NCBI GenBank assembly: GCA_030592245.1
Contig: JAUVJV010000102.1
Coordinates: 1-7,371 of the forward strand
Direction: 5' to 3'
DNA: 7,371 bases
Source: Candidatus Eiseniibacteriota bacterium
GTDB taxonomy: Bacteria > Arandabacterota > Arandabacteria > Arandabacterales > Arandabacteraceae
The position numbers and the translations under genes are program-made. Of this stretch, positions 4,998-7,371 are shown piece after piece. Within the stretch, counting starts at the first letter, position 1. Every line of letters starts with the position of its first letter. Under the pieces are notes generated by a model. The model had not been told where the DNA came from and searched no databases. It saw only the letters and a program-made list of their open reading frames with translations.

Positions 4998-6741
4998 TTA
5001 TCGACTCCTCAAGCTTTTTCTCAAGCTCCTCGAGCTTCCCGGCGTCCTCGTTGGCGTATTCGAATTTCATTTGCATGATATCCCGCATCACCCCGAGTTT
5101 TTTCACCCCCACAAGGGTCCCGCCCTTCTTTATGGCCTCCAATGCCAGATCATAGAACCTCACGATGATCTTGAGCATCCTGTACTGCTTCTCGGCCACG
5201 CAGAAGGCGTCAACCTCATCGAAGGCGTTCTGCTGAAGGAAAGCGTTCTTGAAGATCTTGGCGGTCTCGAGAATGAGACGCTGGCTGTCGGGTAAGACGT
5301 CGGCGCCCACCAGCTTGACCACCCTCTCGAGTCTCGCCTCACGCTGCATGATCGAGATGATTGACGACCTCAAGTCTTTCCATTCACCCTTGGTGGTCTC
5401 ATCCCACCACTCGGTCACATCATCGGTGTATTCGCTATAGCTTGCGAGCCAGCTCACCGACGGGTAGTGACGCGCATTGGCCAGCTGCTTGTCCAGCGCC
5501 CAGAAGGCTCTCACAAAACGCTTGGTATGCTGCGTGACGGGTTCTGAGAAGTCGCCGCCCGGAGGCGAGACGGCCCCGATCGTTGTGATCGAACCGTCGG
5601 CGCCCGATAAGGCCTCCACCGAGCCTGCCCGTTCGTAGAACTCGGCGAGCCGCGTGGGAAGATAGGCTGGGAAACCCTCATCGGCGGGCATCTCCTCAAG
5701 CCTCCCCGAAAGCTCTCTCAGGGCCTCGGCCCAGCGGGATGTGGAATCCGCCATGACCGCCACGTGATAGCCCATGTCGCGGTAGTACTCGGCAAGCGTG
5801 ATCCCCGTATAGATGCTGGCCTCTCTCGCGGCCACCGGCATATTGGATGTATTGGCGATCAGGATCGTACGTTCCATCAGGTACCTGCCGGTGCGGGGAT
5901 CGATCAGCTTGGGAAAATCGAGCAGCACCTCGGTCATCTCATTGCCCCGCTCGCCACAGCCGATATAGACAACAAGATCGGCATCGCACCACTTCGCGAG
6001 AGCGTGCTGGACCATGGTCTTACCCGTGCCGAAGCCGCCGGGCACGACCACAACCCCACCACGCGCGACCGGAAACAGAGTATCAAGAACACGCTGCCCG
6101 GTAATCAGCGGCACCGTGTGGGGTCGTCTTGTCTTATAGGGTCTGCCCACCCGGACCGGCCACTTCTGGTAGAGCTTGAGCTCACGCTCGCCGCCGTCGC
6201 CCTTGAGGTGTCCGATCACATCCTCGAGCACATACTCCCCGGGCGGGGCTATGTCCACGAGCGTGCCTCCCATCCTGGGCGGCACCATGATGCGGTGCTC
6301 GATTAACTCGGTCTCCCGGACATGGCCGATGATCTGACCCGGAAACACTTCGCTCCCGGCCTCTGCAACGGGCTCAAACTCCCACCGGCGCTCCCTGTCC
6401 AGCGCGGTGACGTGGATGCCTTTCGAGATGAAATCACCGGACTGCGCCCTCAGAACATCCAGGGGACGCTGAACCCCATCGTATATGCCACCAATCAGGC
6501 CGGGCCCGAGCTCCACCGAAAGCGGCTCGCCCTTGCCGTAGACCGGGGTGCCGGGACGCAGGCCGGTGGTGTCTTCATATACCTGGATCCAGGCAGCGTC
6601 ATTCCTGATCCGGACCACCTCGCCCACGAGGCGCTCATCCCCGACAAAAACCATCTCGAGCATCTCGACGCCGGCAACCTCCCGGGCTTCCACTACCGGG
6701 CCCACCACACGCCCGACTTTTCCTATGACCCTCTCAGCCAT
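4972..6741 (-). CDS. atpA: V/A-type ATP synthase subunit A (catalytic)
   Basis: A 589-residue catalytic subunit, normal length. It hydrolyses or makes ATP on the cytoplasmic side, coupled to ion movement through the membrane part. The N-terminal barrel (GKVGRVVGPVV, 7-17) is followed by the A-specific bulge (about 115-205, including PGEYVLEDVIG and RPYKTRRP). The Walker A P-loop is GGFGTGKT (235-242), the catalytic Glu264 lies in GCGERGNEMTEVL, and Walker B with its flank is VAVMADSTSRWAEALRE (about 328-343, Asp332). LEEMPADEGFPAYLPTRLAEFYERAG (348-373) and the PPGGDFSEPVT segment (393-403) are also family signatures. The C-terminal helical bundle ends SINEFGSIFG. The ATG shares one base with the atpE stop (TGATG), and an AAGGA sits close upstream. 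The P-loop varies slightly from the GPFGSGKT I remember as common, but all chemically needed residues are there. Not the F-type alpha subunit. Confidence 0.97.
   Translation of the reverse strand: MAERVIGKVGRVVGPVVEAREVAGVEMLEMVFVGDERLVGEVVRIRNDAAWIQVYEDTTGLRPGTPVYGKGEPLSVELGPGLIGGIYDGVQRPLDVLRAQSGDFISKGIHVTALDRERRWEFEPVAEAGSEVFPGQIIGHVRETELIEHRIMVPPRMGGTLVDIAPPGEYVLEDVIGHLKGDGGERELKLYQKWPVRVGRPYKTRRPHTVPLITGQRVLDTLFPVARGGVVVVPGGFGTGKTMVQHALAKWCDADLVVYIGCGERGNEMTEVLLDFPKLIDPRTGRYLMERTILIANTSNMPVAAREASIYTGITLAEYYRDMGYHVAVMADSTSRWAEALRELSGRLEEMPADEGFPAYLPTRLAEFYERAGSVEALSGADGSITTIGAVSPPGGDFSEPVTQHTKRFVRAFWALDKQLANARHYPSVSWLASYSEYTDDVTEWWDETTKGEWKDLRSSIISIMQREARLERVVKLVGADVLPDSQRLILETAKIFKNAFLQQNAFDEVDAFCVAEKQYRMLKIIVRFYDLALEAIKKGGTLVGVKKLGVMRDIMQMKFEYANEDAGKLEELEKKLEESINEFGSIFG
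5005..5010 (-). promoter_or_regulatory. Ribosome binding site of atpB within atpA
   Basis: GAGGAG on the minus strand, 7 nt before the atpB ATG and inside the 3' end of atpA. It supports the 26-nt overlap of the two genes as real. Confidence 0.7.
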
Positions 6742-7349
6742 CAGTCCTTTAGCACCTCTCTTACGATCAGCGACCTGAGTTCGGGTGTCATTCGCTCCAA
6801 CCTGCGCCTGAAGGTATTGTCGAAGATTATCCTTCCATCTCCCGATGCGGAGATGCAGCCTCCGGAAGGCAGGTCGGCGTCCATCTCTATCTTTATCTCA
6901 ACATCCTTGCCGCTCAAGGTCTTGACATCACCTACAACTTCCCTGAGGAAATCGCCCTCGGTAATCGCGGCATCCTCAGGGCCGATCCGCAATACAACCC
7001 GCGGCAAGTCCACCGCAGTCACGGCCTCGGCAGCGAGCTTCCTGAGAGCGTTCTTATACGCGGAAGAATCCTCGCGTAACTTGCCCACTTCCTGCTCGAT
7101 GGTCTCGAGTACACCGGCGATCGCCTGTTCGCGCGCCTTTAAGAGCAGCCTCTTGGATTCTATCTGCGCGCTTGCGATTTCCTTCGATTTCAGGGTTTCC
7201 ACCTTGCGCCGGACACGCTCCAGGACCTCCTGCCGGACCTTCTCAGCCTGAGTCTCGGCCTTCCGGCGCTCAGACTCAACGCTGCGTTCGGCATTTTTGA
7301 TCGCGCGCTCTGCCTCCGACCTTGCGTCGCCCAGGATCTTTTCTACCAT
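6741..7349 (-). CDS. atpE: V/A-type ATP synthase subunit E (peripheral stalk); 5' end uncertain
   Basis: A 202-residue reading from the ATG at 7349, about the usual length for subunit E, which with subunit G/H forms the peripheral stalk holding the A3B3 head to subunit I. Residues 1-95 are a long charged coiled coil (EAERAIKNAERSVESERRKAE; ESKRLLLKAREQAI at 64-77). The C-terminal half is a globular domain with VVLRIGPEDAAI (117-128), LPSGGCISASGDGRIIFDNTF (159-179) and a final RLERMTPELRSLIVREVL, all typical. The frame remains open through the 22 nt left before the window edge and no good ribosome binding site precedes the ATG, so the true start may lie outside. The gene overlaps atpA by one base. 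The genes for C and F, often between E and A in other bacteria, are not here. Not the F-type atpE (subunit c). Confidence 0.92.
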   Translation of the reverse strand: MVEKILGDARSEAERAIKNAERSVESERRKAETQAEKVRQEVLERVRRKVETLKSKEIASAQIESKRLLLKAREQAIAGVLETIEQEVGKLREDSSAYKNALRKLAAEAVTAVDLPRVVLRIGPEDAAITEGDFLREVVGDVKTLSGKDVEIKIEMDADLPSGGCISASGDGRIIFDNTFRRRLERMTPELRSLIVREVLKD

Positions 7350-7371
7350 GCCGTCTTCAGGTGTCGAATTC

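Noticed and set aside
4402..5295. A 297-codon open frame on the plus strand opposite the atpB/atpA junction
   Set aside because: It lies antisense to two certain, well-conserved V-ATPase genes, and its translation has low-complexity Ser/Pro/Arg composition with no recognisable domain. It is a shadow of high-GC coding sequence.
6322..7251. A 309-codon open frame on the plus strand opposite atpA/atpE
   Set aside because: Antisense to confidently assigned subunits A and E. The translation is serine- and arginine-rich with no family pattern.

Overview
The window is gene-dense and every convincing gene lies on the minus strand. Reading in the direction of transcription (high to low coordinates) it holds two blocks. 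The first is part of a V/A-type ATPase operon: subunits E, A, B and D, followed without a real gap by a UspA-family protein and a PTS EIIA (PtsN/fructose-type) domain protein. These genes overlap or are separated by at most 20 nt, so they look like one transcription unit. The second block holds a major facilitator transporter and a small cysteine-rich protein that overlaps its end, then the first 120 codons of a ResB/Ccs1-type cytochrome c biogenesis protein that runs off the left edge. The ResB start was recovered by reading the minus strand by hand: it starts at GTG and is cut by the window edge.

The two blocks, and the transporter pair and resB, are separated by two almost identical palindromic elements (386-446 and 1905-1965). 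Each has a 26-bp perfect stem and a 9-nt loop. Solo half-units sit next to them, on opposite sides in the two copies, and a third degenerate unit abuts the stop codon of the small cysteine-rich gene. They look like REP/BIME-type intergenic repeats, and could also act as two-way transcription terminators. Copy 2 supplies an artificial upstream GTG that would add 18 repeat-encoded residues to the transporter.

The A subunit carries the catalytic P-loop and the B subunit the degenerate one, as expected for a V/A-type enzyme. Subunits C and F, which often lie between E and A in bacterial operons, are absent there: E and A share one base. The rotor and stator membrane subunits (K, I) are not in the window, so the coupling ion cannot be inferred. 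The unusual part of the layout is the Usp plus EIIA pair closing the operon. It suggests regulation of the ATPase, or of ion transport, by phosphorylation or stress signals, but that is inference from gene order only.

The organism is probably a Gram-negative, moderately high-GC, anaerobe-leaning bacterium using system II cytochrome c maturation, for example within Desulfobacterota (former Deltaproteobacteria) or Nitrospirota. This rests on V-ATPase plus ResB plus PtsN-like EIIA and the style of the repeats; taxonomy cannot be settled from these genes by eye. No tRNA, rRNA, CRISPR array or transposase gene was seen. No stretch longer than 300 bases is without a gene.
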